Shown here piece by piece: positions 24,705 to 33,661 of a stretch of 33,932 bases of DNA. Below the pieces are notes generated by a model. The model did not search any database, was not told the origin of the DNA, and saw nothing but the letters and a program-made list of their open reading frames with translations. This stretch comes from Helicobacteraceae bacterium (GTDB taxonomy: Bacteria > Campylobacterota > Campylobacteria > Campylobacterales > Sulfurimonadaceae). How positions within the stretch are numbered: position 1 is the stretch's first letter; each line of letters starts with the position of its first letter. The stretch is taken from the NCBI GenBank assembly GCA_027066325.1, contig JAMONY010000043.1, forward strand, positions 1-33,932. The letters run 5' to 3'. Both the position numbers and the translations under genes were made by a program.

Positions 24705-25701
24705 CTACGACTTTACCCTACCCTCTGAGCTAATCGCTACTTCACCAGCACCCACACGCGATAGCTCTAAGCTACTGGTCTATAACCGTGCAACAGATGA
24801 GATTACACATGCTATATTTGCGGACATTGAGCAGTTTATACCAGATGATTGTGCTCTTATATTTAACAATACCAAAGTGATTAAAGCGAGACTTTTTGCA
24901 AAGAAGCTAAGTGGTGCAAAATTAGAACTTCTAATCAATAAGCCACTACCACACAACCGTGTAAGCGTCTACATAAAAGGCAGAGTTAAAGTTGGTACAA
25001 CTATGCTATTTGATCAAAACTTAAGTGCTGATGTTGTAGAGCTCGTGGATGATGGTAGTCGTATAGTAGAGTTTAAACAGAGCAATCACATAGTAGAGTA
25101 CACTACCCTACTGCGCACTGTAGAGAAGATTGGTCACACGCCATTGCCTCCATACATCAAGCGTCAAGATAATCTAGATGATGAGTCCAACTATCAGAGT
25201 GTTTTTGCACTCAAAGAGGGAGCAGTTGCTGCACCTACTGCCTCACTACACTTTACAGATGAGCTTCATAGCAAAATATGCAAAAAACATACTCATGACT
25301 ATATAACGCTACATATTGGCGCTGGAACCTTTAAGCCTGTTGAGAGTGAAATTATCACAGATCACCCAATGCACTCCGAATACTTTGAGATTACAGATAC
25401 CACAAAACAGATCATAAACTCTACTCAAAAGATACTCTGCGTCGGTACAACAACTACTAGAACTGTAGAGTATTTTGTGCGAACAAGAGAGCTTAGTGGA
25501 GAGGCAGATCTATTTTTGCATCCACAAAATAGACCACAAAGAGTAGATTATCTACTGACAAATTTTCACCTGCCAGCATCTACGCTTATCATGTTAGTAG
25601 CATCTTTTGTTGGTGTCAAAAAGACTCAAGAGTTATACGCTAAAGCGATAGAGCATCGTTACCGTTTCTACAGTTACGGTGATGCTATGTTAATCATCTA
25701 A
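24676..25701 (+). CDS. queA: S-adenosylmethionine:tRNA ribosyltransferase-isomerase
   Basis: QueA transfers the ribosyl moiety of SAM to preQ1 in tRNA to make epoxyqueuosine. The 341 residues match well: YDFTLPSELIATSPAPTRDSSKLLVYNR, IFNNTKVIKARL, GHTPLPPYIKR, YQSVFALKEGAVAAPTASLHFT, ITLHIGAGTFKPV, CVGTTTTRTVEYF and TNFHLPASTLIMLVASF. The only ATG before the conserved start is at 24676, inside the end of tatC; a TTG at 24685 is possible. A good ribosome-binding site is not obvious, so coupling to tatC translation is likely. Confidence 0.95.
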   Translation: MKKLSLLRSSYDFTLPSELIATSPAPTRDSSKLLVYNRATDEITHAIFADIEQFIPDDCALIFNNTKVIKARLFAKKLSGAKLELLINKPLPHNRVSVYIKGRVKVGTTMLFDQNLSADVVELVDDGSRIVEFKQSNHIVEYTTLLRTVEKIGHTPLPPYIKRQDNLDDESNYQSVFALKEGAVAAPTASLHFTDELHSKICKKHTHDYITLHIGAGTFKPVESEIITDHPMHSEYFEITDTTKQIINSTQKILCVGTTTTRTVEYFVRTRELSGEADLFLHPQNRPQRVDYLLTNFHLPASTLIMLVASFVGVKKTQELYAKAIEHRYRFYSYGDAMLII

Positions 25702-25710
25702 GGAGATATA

Positions 25711-26460
25711 ATGGGCAATATATTTATACTAATCACCATCGCTATCATAGTATATATGATAGCAAAAAGTGTCAAAACATCATCTATGTCACGCAAACAT
25801 GAGCCGATCACTGCAACTGCAAAAATGTTAAAAAGAAGCGACTTGGGGCTATTTGTAGCTCTTGTGGCCAAAGTTGCTAAAGCAGATGGTAAAGTTGATG
25901 AGCTTGAGGCTCAACTTGTAGGTCTACTCTTTGACGATATATGTAAAACATTTACAAATCCAAAAGAGGCAAAAGAGATCTTAAAGGAGATCTTCAATAC
26001 TCACAAACAGACTCAAGATGACATAGAGCAGATAGCCACAACTCTTAGACTACTTACAAGAGCTCAAAGAGCTAAGCAGCAGCAGTTTATGGGGTTTTTG
26101 ATACAGCTAGCATTTGTAGATGGTACAGTTAGTCAAGATGAAGAGAGAGTCTTAAAGCGCATAGCAGAGTCTCTTAAGATAGAGCCTAAGATCTATCATG
26201 GTATATATGATCAATTTGAAAAACTGGTTAAAAACTCTCAACCACAACTATCTTTAGATGATGCTTGTGCCATACTTGGGGTGAGTATCGATGATGATCT
26301 AAGCACAATTAAAAAAGCCTACAGAAAACTTGTTCGTGACTATCATCCAGATATCATTAAAGCTCAAGGTGCAGATGATGATTACATAGAAAAAGCGACA
26401 GCTAAAACACAACAGATCAATCAAGCCTATGAGCTAGTTAAGAGAGATAAGAGATCATAG
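25711..26460 (+). CDS. Membrane-anchored TerB/J-domain protein (DjlA-like)
   Basis: An N-terminal membrane helix (residues 4-19) is followed by a TerB-like helical domain (about 42-172; LVAKVAKADGKVDELEAQLV and LAFVDGTVSQDEERVL are the paired acidic repeats) and a C-terminal J domain (about 181-246) with the essential HPD at 212-214. The layout is that of DjlA, a co-chaperone stimulating DnaK at the inner membrane. AGGAG just before the ATG supports the start; it follows queA by 9 bp and ends in a terminator. Confidence 0.88.
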   Translation: MGNIFILITIAIIVYMIAKSVKTSSMSRKHEPITATAKMLKRSDLGLFVALVAKVAKADGKVDELEAQLVGLLFDDICKTFTNPKEAKEILKEIFNTHKQTQDDIEQIATTLRLLTRAQRAKQQQFMGFLIQLAFVDGTVSQDEERVLKRIAESLKIEPKIYHGIYDQFEKLVKNSQPQLSLDDACAILGVSIDDDLSTIKKAYRKLVRDYHPDIIKAQGADDDYIEKATAKTQQINQAYELVKRDKRS

Positions 26461-26476
26461 TCTTACTATGATTTTT
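26453..26476 (+). terminator. Intrinsic terminator after the TerB/J-domain gene
   Basis: ATCATAGT (26454-26461), a CTT loop and ACTATGAT (26465-26472) form a perfect 8-bp stem followed by TTTT. The hairpin includes the gene's own TAG stop and reaches into the convergent bamA stop codon. It should end the hemW-tatBC-queA-TerB/J transcript. Confidence 0.7.
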
Positions 26477-28715
26477 AAAATCTCCTACCTATGGTAAATT
26501 CGAAGTTTGATGTCTTGTCATCACCATCTGGATTTATGGCATTTGCGTAGACTAGCTGTAGTGGACCCATAGGTGAGAACCACTCCAGTGATACACCATA
26601 GCCTCCTCGCGAGAACTCATCTAAGGACTCTTCACCTATCCAGCCCCAATCTACAAATAGACCAAAGCGCATCTTAGCTGATGGTAGTAGTGGAAAACTA
26701 AGCTCAAAGTTATTCGATAGTGTCTGCTTGCCACTAATACGAACTGTCTTACCCGTTGTTCGACTTGTATAGTATGGCAACTGATACGGGCTATATCCTC
26801 TAACTGAACCTATGCCACCCATATAGTATCGCTCAGCATATGGCAAGTACCCTGTATCTTTAGCAAAGTAGTAGCGCATTTTATATCTAAATATAAGATC
26901 AAAATTTACAAGTTTCTCTAGTGAGTTGTATTTGCTTAGTGTTGTTCTACTCTTAAAGTAGTCCGCTTCAGCACCAATACCACCCTTCTCAAAACCTTGT
27001 GTAACTACCCACCCCTCTCTAGCAACATAGTAGTTATCGGTATTGTCAAATGTTGCACCAATAGAGAGAGCACTTTTAGAGTAGCTCTCAAAATATCTCT
27101 GTCTACTCTCATCATATGTTGTTGTATTGATATCATAATAGTCAACATTTGAGTAAGTATAGTTTAAGTACCCTCTAATATGTCTAGAGAAACGGTGCCC
27201 TGTTCCAACTGTAATACCATTTGAGCGTGTGCTATATGATGAGTACTCAAAGTCATTGTAAAATAGTGAAAAATTGCCACTAAAATCACTATCGTTAAGT
27301 CGTGGATTTGAGATATTAAAAGAGTAGCTACTGCTTTTTTGTGATCTCTCAGCTTGCACTCCAACATCTATGCCAGAACCAAAGATATTGCGATCACTCA
27401 AACCTACATTGAGAGAGAATCCACCATAGCTACCATACCCACCACCAATTTGTATCTTACCTGTAGGAGTCTCTTTGACTTTTACAACTAGATCCATAGT
27501 GCTATCATCAACTCTCATCTCTTCAATAATTGAACTCTCAAAAAAACCTGTTCTACCAAGAGCATTTCGTGAATCTTTAAGATCTGTAAGGGAGTATAGA
27601 TCAGTTGGTCCAAGATAGAGTTCACGACGGACTATGCGATCTAGTGTGCGTGAGTTGCCAGATATAATGACATCACGAATATACACCTTCTCTCCAGCCG
27701 ATATGCGGTAGATAACATCAACAGTTCTATCATCTGTATTTTTTCTAATGTCTGGATAGACCTGCGCATACGCATAGCCCAAATCTGCTATATGTAGCTT
27801 CAATCTCTCAGAATCATCACGAAAAGTCTGGATATTAAATGGCTCTGATACCTCTAGTCTTAAAAGCTCTTTTAGCTCCTGCTCATCCACAACCCTCTCT
27901 TGCTGATAGAGTTTGATGCTGCTGACGCTATACTGATCACCCTCTTTGATATCATAGTCAATGGTAGCACTATAGTTATCAAAATCTACCCTTACAAACG
28001 GTTCATCAACCCTGATATCCATATAGCCGTGTTGCATGTATTTATCTGCAATTCTAAGAGGATCATACTCAAGCTGTTCTAATGCCATCTCACCATCATT
28101 ACGACCCCAAAACCAACCCATAAACTCATGCTCTTTGTTGACTATGACCTTATTAAAATCGCTACTACTTAAGTTGGTTGCACCCTTGAGTCTTAAACGC
28201 TCAATCAAGATCGTCTCCCCCTCATTGACAATAAACTCAAGATCTACTGTGCTATTGCTATTGTGTTTAACATTGACTTCAACAATAGAGTCTAGTTTAC
28301 CCTCATCTTCTAGCACTTTTAAGATACGCTCTTTAGCAGACTTAATCTTAGACTCATCATAGAGCGTACCGCTCTTGATCTGGATTGTCTGCTCTATAAA
28401 CTCATCATCACTCTCTTTATATCCTACTAGCTCCACCTCAGAAACAGTTGGCTTCTCAACAAATACAAGAGTTAACACACCATCTTCAAAAGTTGCATAG
28501 ATATCATTAAAATAGCCCTGTCGATAGAACTCCTTGATCGCCTCATCTACCTTTGCGCTCTCTAGTTCGTCACCAACTTTAAGCTTAAGCATACGCTCTG
28601 CTGCAATCGGCAACATGTGGGCTAAGCCGCTATATTTGATCTGCTCAATACTTTGTGATGCTTGTAGCAGGCTAAGAGATAGCAGTGTTACTGTTAAGAT
28701 AATATTTCGAATCAT
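26475..28715 (-). CDS. bamA: Outer membrane protein assembly factor BamA
   Basis: BamA folds beta-barrel proteins into the outer membrane. A signal peptide (MIRNIILTVTLLSLSLLQAS) is followed by five POTRA repeats over roughly residues 22-400 and a C-terminal 16-strand barrel. Family signatures are GFFESSIIEEMRVDDSTMDLVVKVKETPTGKIQIGGGYGS, the lid-lock VRGY and a C-terminal phenylalanine in FTIGRRF, the usual outer-membrane signature. 746 residues is normal. AAGGAG precedes the ATG by 5 bp. Convergent with the TerB/J-domain gene, divergent from tyrA. Confidence 0.95.
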   Translation of the reverse strand: MIRNIILTVTLLSLSLLQASQSIEQIKYSGLAHMLPIAAERMLKLKVGDELESAKVDEAIKEFYRQGYFNDIYATFEDGVLTLVFVEKPTVSEVELVGYKESDDEFIEQTIQIKSGTLYDESKIKSAKERILKVLEDEGKLDSIVEVNVKHNSNSTVDLEFIVNEGETILIERLRLKGATNLSSSDFNKVIVNKEHEFMGWFWGRNDGEMALEQLEYDPLRIADKYMQHGYMDIRVDEPFVRVDFDNYSATIDYDIKEGDQYSVSSIKLYQQERVVDEQELKELLRLEVSEPFNIQTFRDDSERLKLHIADLGYAYAQVYPDIRKNTDDRTVDVIYRISAGEKVYIRDVIISGNSRTLDRIVRRELYLGPTDLYSLTDLKDSRNALGRTGFFESSIIEEMRVDDSTMDLVVKVKETPTGKIQIGGGYGSYGGFSLNVGLSDRNIFGSGIDVGVQAERSQKSSSYSFNISNPRLNDSDFSGNFSLFYNDFEYSSYSTRSNGITVGTGHRFSRHIRGYLNYTYSNVDYYDINTTTYDESRQRYFESYSKSALSIGATFDNTDNYYVAREGWVVTQGFEKGGIGAEADYFKSRTTLSKYNSLEKLVNFDLIFRYKMRYYFAKDTGYLPYAERYYMGGIGSVRGYSPYQLPYYTSRTTGKTVRISGKQTLSNNFELSFPLLPSAKMRFGLFVDWGWIGEESLDEFSRGGYGVSLEWFSPMGPLQLVYANAINPDGDDKTSNFEFTIGRRF

Positions 28716-28822
28716 ATCACTCCTTAAAGAGATGAGATTTTACCACCTTAGGGGTTAATAGAGTATAAAAAAGGCTTCTCTAATGAGCTTATGGGTAAAA
28801 TAAACCATTAAAAGGGGGTTTG

Positions 28823-29653
28823 ATGACGATTGGTATTATAGGTTTAGGTTTAATGGGTGGCTCACTTGGTCTTGAGCTTAGGGAGTTGCCGTTTGTAAAA
28901 GAGGTTTTAGGAAGTGATCACAACAAGGAGCACTGTAGTAGTGCGCTCAAACTATCTCTAGTAGACAAGATAGTCGAAGCCAAAGAGATAGTAAAGTGTG
29001 ATACGCTATTTTTAGCTGTTCCTGTTGATGGAATCATAGAGATCATCAATAACCTAGCTCCACTCATAGATCAAAATAGCACCATTATAGATCTAGGAAG
29101 TACAAAAGAGCGCATAGCCTCATCCATACCACCATCAATACGCCACAACATCATCACAGCACACCCACTAACAGGCACAGAAAACTTTGGTCCAACAGCA
29201 GCACTCAAAGATCTATATAGAGACAAAGTTGTGGTACTTTGTGATATGAAAAAATCTGGCAAACTACAACAAGAGGTGGCAGTAAAGCTCTTCTCTGCTC
29301 TTCACATGCGCCTACACTACATGAGTGCTAGCGAACATGATCGTCACGCTGCCTTCATAAGCCACATGCCCCATGCCATATCTTACTCCCTTGCCAACAC
29401 AGTTCTAGCACAAGAGGATAAGAGCAATATCTTAGCACTAGCTGCTGGTGGATTTAGGTCTATGAGCCGCTTAGCTAAGAGTTCACCTGTTATGTGGGAA
29501 GATATATTTAGGCAAAACTCAGACAACCTAGTAGAGGCGATAGAGCTTTTTGAGAGTGAGCTTAGTGCTATGAAAGAAGCTATAAAAACAGAGAACTGGA
29601 AAGAGTTAGGTGAGTACCTACATACTGGTCAAAAGCTACATGAGCTGATCTAA
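28823..29653 (+). CDS. tyrA: Prephenate dehydrogenase
   Basis: TyrA oxidatively decarboxylates prephenate to 4-hydroxyphenylpyruvate for tyrosine. The Rossmann loop GIIGLGLMGGSLGLEL opens the protein; SDHNKEHC, LFLAVPVDGI, IIDLGSTKERI, TAHPLTGTENFGP and HDRHAAFISHMPHAISYSLANT (with the catalytic histidines) follow. No ACT or chorismate mutase domain is fused. The ATG at 28823 follows AGGGGG; a TTG one codon earlier is less likely. TAAAAT about 35 bp upstream may be the -10. The next gene begins 4 bp after the stop. Confidence 0.94.
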   Translation: MTIGIIGLGLMGGSLGLELRELPFVKEVLGSDHNKEHCSSALKLSLVDKIVEAKEIVKCDTLFLAVPVDGIIEIINNLAPLIDQNSTIIDLGSTKERIASSIPPSIRHNIITAHPLTGTENFGPTAALKDLYRDKVVVLCDMKKSGKLQQEVAVKLFSALHMRLHYMSASEHDRHAAFISHMPHAISYSLANTVLAQEDKSNILALAAGGFRSMSRLAKSSPVMWEDIFRQNSDNLVEAIELFESELSAMKEAIKTENWKELGEYLHTGQKLHELI

Positions 29654-29657
29654 AACC

Positions 29658-30869
29658 ATGAGAGATGTTATCGTCATAGGAGCTGGAGCATCGGGGATGA
29701 TGGCAGCGATTATGGCAGCTAGAAGAGGCAAAAGAGTTCTTATATTAGAGAGACAACATGCCTGTGGAATCAAACTAAAAGCTACAGGTGGGGGTCGCTG
29801 CAACCTTACCAATACTCTTAATAGCAGTGAGTTTATGAGTCGCTTTGGTAAAAGTGGCAGATTTATGAGCGAAGCACTTAAAGTGCTAGATCACCATAAA
29901 CTTATAACTTTTTTTGAGCAGCTTGGTGTTAAGACTCACTCTCCTGATGGATATAGAGTATTTCCCGTAACACACAATGCTCAGAGCATACTAGATGCTC
30001 TAGTGCTTGAGCTTACAAATCTAAACATAGAGATACTCTGCTCTCAAAATGTGCTCAAAATAGAGACTATACAGAAGAGAGTTGCTGCTGTCTATAGTAA
30101 TGGTAGATGTTATCCTGCTAAGAGTGTTGTAGTCTCAACAGGAGGAGCTGGGTACCAGAAGCTTGGTGGAAACTGTAGTGGATATGATCTACTTAGATCA
30201 CTCAAACACACAGTAACAGATCTACATCCTGCCATGTTGGCACTTAAAGTTAAAGAGCGCTGGGTTAATAAGTGTCGTGCAGATACTCTTGGTTCAGTGC
30301 AGATCAAAATTGATCTTAAAAAGAGAAAATCCATAGCTACTGGTGATCTCATCTTTACGAAGAGTGGTATCAGAGGTCCAGTGGTGTTAGATATATCAAG
30401 AGAGATCACGCCACTACTCTCAAAATATCAAGAGATACCCATACTGATCAAGGCCTTAAAAGATATAGATAGAGATGCCTTAGAGCATCATCTGCGCTTA
30501 GATCCAAGCTCTACTATCTTAGAGTCTCTCTCAAAGCTACTCCCCAAATCACTATGTTCTGCTCTACTACAAGAGATAGAGCTAGATTCATCAAAATCAT
30601 ATACCCAGCTCTCTGTAAAAAATAGAACCAAGTTAAGCGAAATATTTTGTCTCATACCACTAACTATTATAGGTGATGGTGGATTTGAAAATGCGATGGT
30701 TACGCGTGGAGGAGTAAAGCTTAAAGAGATAGATCCTACTACAATGCAGAGTAGAGTAGTAGATGGACTCTATCTATGTGGAGAGGTTGTCGATTTAGAT
30801 GGTCCTTGTGGAGGATATAATCTACAATTTGCGTTTGCTAGTGGTGCTCTTGTAGGAGCATCACTCTAG
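29658..30869 (+). CDS. BaiN/YhiN-type NAD(P)/FAD-dependent flavoprotein (HI0933 family)
   Basis: The FAD-binding GAGASGMMAAIMAARRGKRVLILER is followed by the family signature KLKATGGGRCNLTN, VVVSTGGAGYQKLGGNCSGYDLL, the middle DLIFTKSGIRGPVVLDISR, GDGGFENAMVTRGGVKLKEIDP and the closing LYLCGEVVDLDGPCGGYNLQFAFASG. All are diagnostic of the HI0933/YhiN family. The physiological substrate of most members is unknown; some reduce bile-acid intermediates. Full length at 403 residues. Probably cotranscribed with tyrA. Confidence 0.92.
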   Translation: MRDVIVIGAGASGMMAAIMAARRGKRVLILERQHACGIKLKATGGGRCNLTNTLNSSEFMSRFGKSGRFMSEALKVLDHHKLITFFEQLGVKTHSPDGYRVFPVTHNAQSILDALVLELTNLNIEILCSQNVLKIETIQKRVAAVYSNGRCYPAKSVVVSTGGAGYQKLGGNCSGYDLLRSLKHTVTDLHPAMLALKVKERWVNKCRADTLGSVQIKIDLKKRKSIATGDLIFTKSGIRGPVVLDISREITPLLSKYQEIPILIKALKDIDRDALEHHLRLDPSSTILESLSKLLPKSLCSALLQEIELDSSKSYTQLSVKNRTKLSEIFCLIPLTIIGDGGFENAMVTRGGVKLKEIDPTTMQSRVVDGLYLCGEVVDLDGPCGGYNLQFAFASGALVGASL

Positions 30870-30891
30870 CCATACGCTATCTGTTTAGGGT

Positions 30892-32697
30892 CTAGTTTGT
30901 CGTCTGATTCTGATCTTCTGTTAAGTTTTGATCCCCTGTTGAGTTCTGATCTTCTGTTAAGTTCTGATCATCAGGCTCTACAGATGTATTGGTCTCTGGT
31001 TTAAATGTTACTACATAATCAGCAACTGTGCTAATCTGATCATCACTATATGTTTTGATCTGATCATACATGATATCACCATATCCATACTGGTCTATAG
31101 ATCTGCTCTTGTATTGAGATAGCACAGATGTTATATCTTGAGCCTCCATAGTGCTTATAACTTTTGATACATTGTATGCTGGCTTTTCTGCTTTTGTACC
31201 ATGACAAGCCATACATTTCTCAAAAAGTCTCATTGCCTCTTTGTTGACAGGCACACCACCAGGATCTATTGAACCATTTTGTTCTACAGTTGTGTTGAGC
31301 TCCAGATAGCCAGATAGTATCTCGCCATTTAAGTCTACATCAACACGATACTTTGTTGTTCTATTTTTATCTACATCAGTTCTAAACTCATAGAAGTACT
31401 GTATCTCACTAAGAAGGTCTTTAAATTTGTCACCAATATCAGTACCTGTAGCTTGAATGTAGACACCACCTGTAGCTTGAGCAATATCAGCCAATGATTG
31501 ATCGTGGAAACCGCCCATAGATATGGTATAGATAGTGGTCTGATTGTCTATGGCTTTTCTTATAACATCTTGTACTGTATTGGAGCTTGAGTTGTCAGAT
31601 CCATCTGTCATAAGAACTACAATTCTCTTATCTGCCATACTAGAAGCGACCTGCTCTATCGACTTAACAGAAGCGTCAAAGTATGCAGTTGCGCCACCCC
31701 AAGAGTAAGTGCTATTTGAGTCTAAAACAAATGGGTACTCACTAACTAGAGTAGATGATGGATTGTATAACTTTGAGTTTGGATGGTATATATCTATGAT
31801 AAATTTTGCCATTTTTTTATCGCGTAAAAAGCCGTCGTTTGGATACTGAAGACTTACTTTTTTATCTGTAATGCTACTTTTAAGACCAAGAGAGTTTACA
31901 AATCCACGATCAACAAACTTAACATTGCTGTCAAAAATGGTAAAACCGATCTCAGAGTCTCCACTCAACTCATCTATAAATGATTTTGATGCTGCATATA
32001 CTAGATCAAAGCCTGTATTTGCCTTAGAGCTATTTGTCTCTTGATATACAGCCTGCATAGAGCCGCTAGCATCTAGAGTAAGGACAAGATCTGCATTTAA
32101 ATTGTTGAACTTATAGCTATTGTAAGATACTAGATCTTTATCTTTATATAGTGCTACTTGAGAGTCTGGTATGCCAAGCACGGCTCTGCCTATTTTGGTA
32201 TCTATAACAGTATATTTAAACTTTTTCTCAGATGAGTTGTAGCTCAAAGAGACACCGTCACTATTGACTCTTACTGCAAAGCTGTTATCATCAGTAGCGG
32301 TTGAAACTACACCCCATCTCTGATTTGGATTCTCAAATAGTGACACATTAGAGCGCATTGTATGATACCCATTTTTTGATATCTGGATAAATTTTAAACC
32401 ACTAATATTGCGCTTGTCATAAAAGCGTCCACAAGAGTCTGTAACCAACGAGCCTGACTGCTCAAGATCAGCAGATATATAGCTTACATCAACTCCAGAT
32501 ACTGGTTTGTACCCTCCAGGGATTGGAAGTGTTAAACACTCCTGCTCCACCTCATAGTTCTCATCACTTGCAACTGGCTCAAGTACAATACCGTTGATAT
32601 TGCCCTTTAGTGGATACTTTGTTGTTGAGCTTGTCTCACATCCGCTCAGCAACAAAAGTGCTACTACCGAACTAGATACTATTTTTGTTAGATTCAT
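30892..32697 (-). CDS. Lipoprotein with von Willebrand A domain, c-type heme site and tandem glycosylation sequons
   Basis: The 601-residue product has a lipobox LLSGC (C20) and an N-terminal region with carboxypeptidase-like patterns. A VWA domain follows (about 202-435) with an intact MIDAS: DASGS (209-213) and TDGSD (364-368). After it is a small cytochrome c domain with CMACH (495-499), M543 as possible axial ligand and a typical SDDQISTVADYVV closing helix. The tail (577-600) is four six-residue repeats, DQN(L/S/Q)T plus one. It has ten D/E-x-N-x-S/T sequons in all. A minus-strand TATAAT at 32737-32742 is the likely promoter. An exported redox-active, metal-dependent adhesin or complex scaffold is plausible; I know no characterised homologue with this order. 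Confidence 0.85.
   Translation of the reverse strand: MNLTKIVSSSVVALLLLSGCETSSTTKYPLKGNINGIVLEPVASDENYEVEQECLTLPIPGGYKPVSGVDVSYISADLEQSGSLVTDSCGRFYDKRNISGLKFIQISKNGYHTMRSNVSLFENPNQRWGVVSTATDDNSFAVRVNSDGVSLSYNSSEKKFKYTVIDTKIGRAVLGIPDSQVALYKDKDLVSYNSYKFNNLNADLVLTLDASGSMQAVYQETNSSKANTGFDLVYAASKSFIDELSGDSEIGFTIFDSNVKFVDRGFVNSLGLKSSITDKKVSLQYPNDGFLRDKKMAKFIIDIYHPNSKLYNPSSTLVSEYPFVLDSNSTYSWGGATAYFDASVKSIEQVASSMADKRIVVLMTDGSDNSSSNTVQDVIRKAIDNQTTIYTISMGGFHDQSLADIAQATGGVYIQATGTDIGDKFKDLLSEIQYFYEFRTDVDKNRTTKYRVDVDLNGEILSGYLELNTTVEQNGSIDPGGVPVNKEAMRLFEKCMACHGTKAEKPAYNVSKVISTMEAQDITSVLSQYKSRSIDQYGYGDIMYDQIKTYSDDQISTVADYVVTFKPETNTSVEPDDQNLTEDQNSTGDQNLTEDQNQTTN
30898..30969 (-). repeat. Four 18-bp tandem repeats encoding DQNxT units
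   Basis: Four imperfect units of 18 bp code for residues 577-600 of the VWA lipoprotein: DQNLTE, DQNSTG, DQNLTE, DQNQTT. Units 1 and 3 differ by one base, so copy-number change by slippage is possible. Confidence 0.88.
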
Positions 32698-32817
32698 TCT
32701 CTACCCTTATCTTACGTTTATATACTCTTTGTCTGTATTATAGCAACTAAGGCTTATAACTTCTTAAGATATTGTATTAAAACTATCAAAAACTAACTTT
32801 TTGTCCAATTTACTACC

Positions 32818-33192
32818 CTATTCCCACTCATCTAACTCTCTTTTGGTGTGTTTATCTTTTTTGTAGCGACGCGCGTTGATGCTTTTTTCTAACTGGTTGG
32901 CACTATATAGCAGATCATCTTTGATCTTCTGTATGTCATCTTCTCCTGATGCATAACGCTGCATTTTATGTACCAATTTTTCAAGCTGATTGTAGTTATC
33001 TTGATAGAGGTTGATTGCAGAGACTCTATCTAGATAGCGGTTACCATTGACTATCTTTTTCCTATATGCAGATATATCAAGCTGATCACTTCTGCTAAGA
33101 TATGAGATTACACTGTTGTAAAATCTCTCAAGAGCTCGTATATACCTAAGTCTTTGTGTCTCTTCTAATCTTTTTTTGCTCACTTTTGCCAT
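32818..33192 (-). CDS. Small charged helical protein of unknown function
   Basis: I do not recognise a family. The 124 residues are strongly helical and charged, starting MAKVSKKRLEETQRLRYIRALERFYN with a middle NQLEKLVHKMQRYASGEDDIQKIKDDLL and a basic tail, RRYKKDKHTKREL. There is no signal peptide or membrane helix, so it is cytosolic. A minus-strand TATAAT at 33223-33228 gives a short leader, and codon use looks like the neighbours, so the gene is probably real. It is followed by the VWA lipoprotein after 120 bp that contain that gene's own promoter. Confidence 0.7.
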   Translation of the reverse strand: MAKVSKKRLEETQRLRYIRALERFYNSVISYLSRSDQLDISAYRKKIVNGNRYLDRVSAINLYQDNYNQLEKLVHKMQRYASGEDDIQKIKDDLLYSANQLEKSINARRYKKDKHTKRELDEWE

Positions 33193-33218
33193 TGTTACGC
33201 CTGTTTATGATTTACTGA

Positions 33219-33228
33219 TACAATTATA
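33219..33228. promoter_or_regulatory. Overlapping divergent -10 elements
   Basis: Plus-strand TACAAT (33219-33224) for the rhodanese gene and minus-strand TATAAT (33223-33228) for the small helical protein share two bases. Only one polymerase could open this site at a time. The -35 boxes are not clear. Confidence 0.5.
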
Positions 33229-33252
33229 ACAGTAAACTCTAAAGGAAACAGA

Positions 33253-33648
33253 ATGATAAAAGGACTTTTAACGCTACTATTAACTCTTAGTGCCGCACTG
33301 TATGCAGAGGTGAGCAATATCACAACAGATGCAGAGTTTGTAGCTAAAAAAATACCGATAGTAGACATAAGAACAGCACCAGAATGGCGTGATACAGGGG
33401 TTTTAAAAGATGCCATCCTTATCACTTTTTTTGATGAAAATCGCAACTATGATATCGATAAATTTGTTAAAGAGCTAAATAGCGAGCTCAACACTAGTAA
33501 GGAGTTTGCGCTCATATGTAGATCAGGCGCACGCTCTGCGCTTGTAGCTAAGATGCTCTCTCAAAAGTACAACTACAATGTTATAAACTTAGTAGGCGGC
33601 ATGAGACATGTAGCCACAACAGATCTACAGACTAAAAGCTACAAATAG
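33253..33648 (+). CDS. Exported rhodanese-like protein
   Basis: A signal peptide ends near ALYA (residue 18) and is followed by a single rhodanese domain: IPIVDIRTAPEWRDTGVLKDAI, and the active loop CRSGAR (C89 to R94) with the catalytic cysteine, then VINLVGGM. Periplasmic single-domain rhodaneses carry or transfer sulfane sulfur, which fits a sulfur-metabolising organism, but the substrate is not evident. One sequon, ELNTS, is present. AAAGGA at 33241-33246 sets the start. Confidence 0.88.
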   Translation: MIKGLLTLLLTLSAALYAEVSNITTDAEFVAKKIPIVDIRTAPEWRDTGVLKDAILITFFDENRNYDIDKFVKELNSELNTSKEFALICRSGARSALVAKMLSQKYNYNVINLVGGMRHVATTDLQTKSYK

Positions 33649-33661
33649 ACACTCCAAGCTC

